Position numbers and translations under genes: made by a program. Of a DNA stretch of 64,000 nucleotides, positions 61,116 to 64,000 are shown one piece after another. Below the pieces are notes generated by a model. The model saw only the letters and a list, made by a program, of their open reading frames with translations. It had not been told where the DNA came from and ran no database searches. Position 1 is the first letter of the stretch. Each line of letters begins with the position of its first letter. Source of the stretch: Physella acuta (lineage: Eukaryota > Mollusca > Gastropoda > Physidae); the NCBI RefSeq assembly GCF_028476545.1, contig NW_026731827.1, positions 564,001 to 628,000 on the forward strand, written 5' to 3'.

Positions 61116-62026
61116 ACCACCAACATTTAACATGTACACAACGTTATAACTGTAAATAGGTACATAGAACCTAACTCTTCTCTAAGCTTGCTAATATAAC
61201 ACAACCTACATTTAATCTAATAGATTAGATCTAATAGTATTTTTAAAATTATTTGTTTAAGACACCAACAGCAGCTCGGTACACGCTTAAACATTTTTGT
61301 TTTACAATATAGCTAGATCACACATCTCTTTGCAATACTACTAATTAAAAGAAAAAAATTTCAAAGAGCGTCAAATGTTTCATGGACTAGGTCTATTTAT
61401 TTAAACAGTCTGGAGCCCCTTCAAACTAGGGGACCCGTGGACTTTCTCCACCTTGGATACAGGCTTGTTACGCCACTGCTTATCACATGGCCCATTTGCC
61501 ACCTCCTAGAACTTAGAAACTGAAAAGAATTCCTTATGAGGTTTTAATGACAAATAGGCTATCTCTGAAATTAGCCCCAACTCTAGCGGGGATGTCGACT
61601 ATTTAGAAAAAACTCGACATTTAACATTACTTTACCTAATGTCAAACAATAAAAAAAATATTTTTAACTTATATTAACAAATTTGAGTAGCTTAAATGAA
61701 TACGCTACGTAAACATGTAGACACTGCAAATAAAAGTATCAAATTTAGGCTACAGATTACACAAGTCTAACAGTCATTTTGTAAAAATAAAAATACACCC
61801 CGCCCACATCCACACATCCTGCTCCCAGCACTCTTTTTCTCTTTCCATTTGCTGTATGTCATTAAAACAAAGATATTTGATTAGCAATGCAGCTTGCAGG
61901 AGTTATTGATTAATGCTAGCACTAGCATGGAACCACCTTGTTACCCGACCATACCTGCGTCATTGACCTAGTTTGTTTTCTGGAGAATTCAAAACCTTAA
62001 GCCTTTACTCTGTCAAAACGGATTTT
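61116..62026. other. Intergenic DNA; nothing recognised
   Basis: Only short ORFs. TTGTTACGCCACTG near 61467 is like the end of a hAT-type MITE, but no partner end was found. Confidence 0.35.
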
Positions 62027-62680
62027 TACCTTCTCGAATACGAAGTATAGATGAAGTATTGTAATCGTGCAAAAAAATCGAAATCGGGATTTTCACAAAT
62101 CTCGACGGTTTACTGCTCCCTGAGTCGGAAAAACATAGTTTTACAACATAGCATGTATGTCTGTGTGGATGTGTGTCTGTGTGTTTGTGAACACGATAAC
62201 TTTAGTACCGTTAGAGCAAGGTTGGTGAAATTTCATGTATAGGTATTAAATCTAATTTATAGTTCTCTACCAACTTTTCAGCGATTTCCGGTAAACGGAA
62301 GTTGAACTTATTCTACTTTTGGTTTTTCAAAAGTCTATAACTTGTGTACTATTTCAAATAGATATACAGCATTTCAAAGTAAAAGATTTAATTCTCTGCC
62401 TTCCTTCCTATTTTTAGTAATTTCCATTGACCAGAAGTAGTATTTTACACTATTTCTGATTTCTAAAAAACTCATATGAATTCATAAAGTACTAATATTC
62501 CGCGTCTGCTGTTCGCTTTGTGCGCAATTCTTTTTTCTACGAGATTCTATTCTATTTTCAAAAGATTGAGTAATTAAAAATTGATTAAAATATTGTCTAT
62601 ATTCAGAGTTACCATCCCCATTTGTTTTATATACGTATTTTTCAGAAAGTTTAGTGGAGGTCACTCCCTCTATATTTTAT
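62027..62680 (+). mobile_element. Copy of the CTTTCTCGTATA repeat family
   Basis: Diverged plus-strand copy of the 52995-53686 unit: ACCTTCTCGAATACGAAGTA, GTATTGTAATCGTGC, AAATCTCGACGG, a GTGTGTCTGTGTG run, TTTCCGGTAAACGGAAG, and the end AAAGTTTAGTGGAGGTCACT. Confidence 0.75.
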
Positions 62681-64000
62681 AAAGCAAGGACACTTAAAAT
62701 CCAAATTTTAAAGTTTGTTAACATTATTCCGTATTATATATACGTGCTATATATTGTTTTAAAATGCAACAATAAAGCTATAAATCTAGTAACAACGAGC
62801 GCTTGATTTTTTAAAATATTGATGGAAAATAAGTTATCTCCAGCAAGCATTTAAATGAAAGTGATTGCATAAATGATACAAGTAGCAAACATGATCTATT
62901 TTTAACTTCTTGATGCACGTAACACCAAGCAACGAATCTAATCAACTTACCAGATTAGTTGAACGCGGCACTGTGTAGCGATGGCTTCAACTGGCTGCAG
63001 ACCCAACACCAAATGAGCACGATCATTAAACAAGGACGCCGCCGTCTAGGCCTACACACAATCGATGCAGAAAAACGTTAAATCAGTCTGGAAAGCGAAG
63101 TTGTAAGGGATGGAGTGGCCTAGGGGTAGAGAGCTAGACTTCTAACCCTTAAGTATCCTGGTTTAAACCAGTAGACCGTCCCAGAGTCTACCCAGTTCTG
63201 ATGGGTACCTAACACACTTTAGGGAAAGTAAAAGCGGCTGGGCAAAGTGCTTACCACATCATATTATTTTACTTCTAAATAGGCCTGATTCTATTTATTT
63301 CTATGAAAATGTTCTTATGCTATTATGGTTAGACATTTGTTAACTATATACTTAGAAAGAGAATATTGCAAATTATCTTTTGAAATGAAAGATGGTGTAA
63401 AGAACATACGTCATTTGAGTTGAGAAATATTGCCGAATCTCATGGTTTACAACACGTTTTGATATTAAAAAATATTATAATAAAATGATATAATAATAAA
63501 ACTGTATTTTAATTATTAAAAGTTTTTTGCGTTGAGGGCCAATTAACAAAATCATTAAAAACAAGGGAACTGAGATGAATTTAAAAAAGGAAACTCTTTA
63601 TGAATGAAAAAAAAAGCGTATAACTAATAAACGCTAGCTTTGTTTGTTTGCGTACTTGGTACATGGAAGCGCAAAGCGTATGTTGTAATCTCCGAGATTA
63701 ATGTACAGATGTTATGACTGCAGACATTAATAGGTTTGAAAAGCTGGTTCAAAATGGTTCCAAATGGTTGTTGCCAGGTAGCATATTTTCAACCAAAGTT
63801 GAATATTTTATAACATTTTAGAAATAAGCTCAAAATGACTCCCTGCTAGAAATATTCACACGGATTTTCGCTAGTACTAGTAATAAAATAGTAGTTAGAA
63901 AACACTTTTGTTTTTAATTTGGATTTTGGATTAGTAGAGTCAGGATGTTATATTATTTAACATAAATAAACTACAAGGATATACCACATTGACCGCTATT
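62681..64000. other. Intergenic DNA with one SINE
   Basis: AT-rich; apart from the SINE at 63108-63265 nothing recognised. Confidence 0.4.
63108..63265 (+). mobile_element. tRNA-derived SINE, 3' end missing
   Basis: Head GGGATGGAGTGGCCTAGGGG; body CCGTCCCAGAGTCTACCCAG, TGATGGGTACCTAACACAC, AGCGGCTGGGCAAAGTGC. It stops before the CTCTACTT tail. The B box is decayed. Confidence 0.8.

Overview
The window looks like nuclear DNA of a mollusc, most likely a heterobranch (pulmonate-type) gastropod. It is AT-rich, with spliced genes, many small DNA transposons, a tRNA-derived SINE family, long (TA)n tracts and low-complexity DNA built from AGATCT/TCTAGA words. The genes belong to an expanded inhibitor-of-apoptosis (BIR/RING) family. 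The species is an inference; no ribosomal or mitochondrial marker is present.

Layout. (1) 398-4478, plus strand: the last five exons of a single-pass membrane protein with a complete sushi/CCP domain. (2) 11595-12415, plus strand: a compact two-exon gene for a stand-alone RING protein of 98 residues. (3) 14109-17972, minus strand: an eight-exon gene for a 754-residue protein with the order BIR-like zinc finger, Ser-rich linker, trypsin/HtrA-like serine peptidase, canonical BIR, RING. (4) 38219-49012, minus strand: a nine-exon paralogue (771 residues) with the same order, the same intron phases and one extra exon. Genes 3 and 4 lie in the same direction about 20 kb apart. Gene 2 is convergent with gene 3 and its RING is related to theirs.

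Between genes 3 and 4 lie a (TA)n tract, a 1-kb AAACRC-type hexamer array, a Mutator-like 1.16-kb element with 9-bp target duplications, and a 9.0-kb Charlie-type hAT transposon (25738-34744). The hAT has a perfect 8-bp target duplication and an uninterrupted 601-residue transposase, and a second 5.4-kb element with its own perfect 8-bp duplication is nested in it. The region right of gene 4 (49-64 kb) is almost wholly repeats: MITEs with GACGTCA-rich termini, large palindromes, SINEs, a tRNA-His-like sequence and fragments of a zinc-finger mobile-element ORF split by a 3.06-kb DNA element.

The candidate system is the tandem pair of proteins that enclose a serine peptidase inside an IAP frame (BIR-peptidase-BIR-RING), with a RING-only gene beside it. 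Exon phases join every exon in both copies without a break, and the Ser and His positions of the peptidase are kept in both. Substrate binding by BIR, ubiquitin transfer by RING and proteolysis could therefore act in one cytosolic protein. Function is inferred; the architecture is read directly from the sequence.
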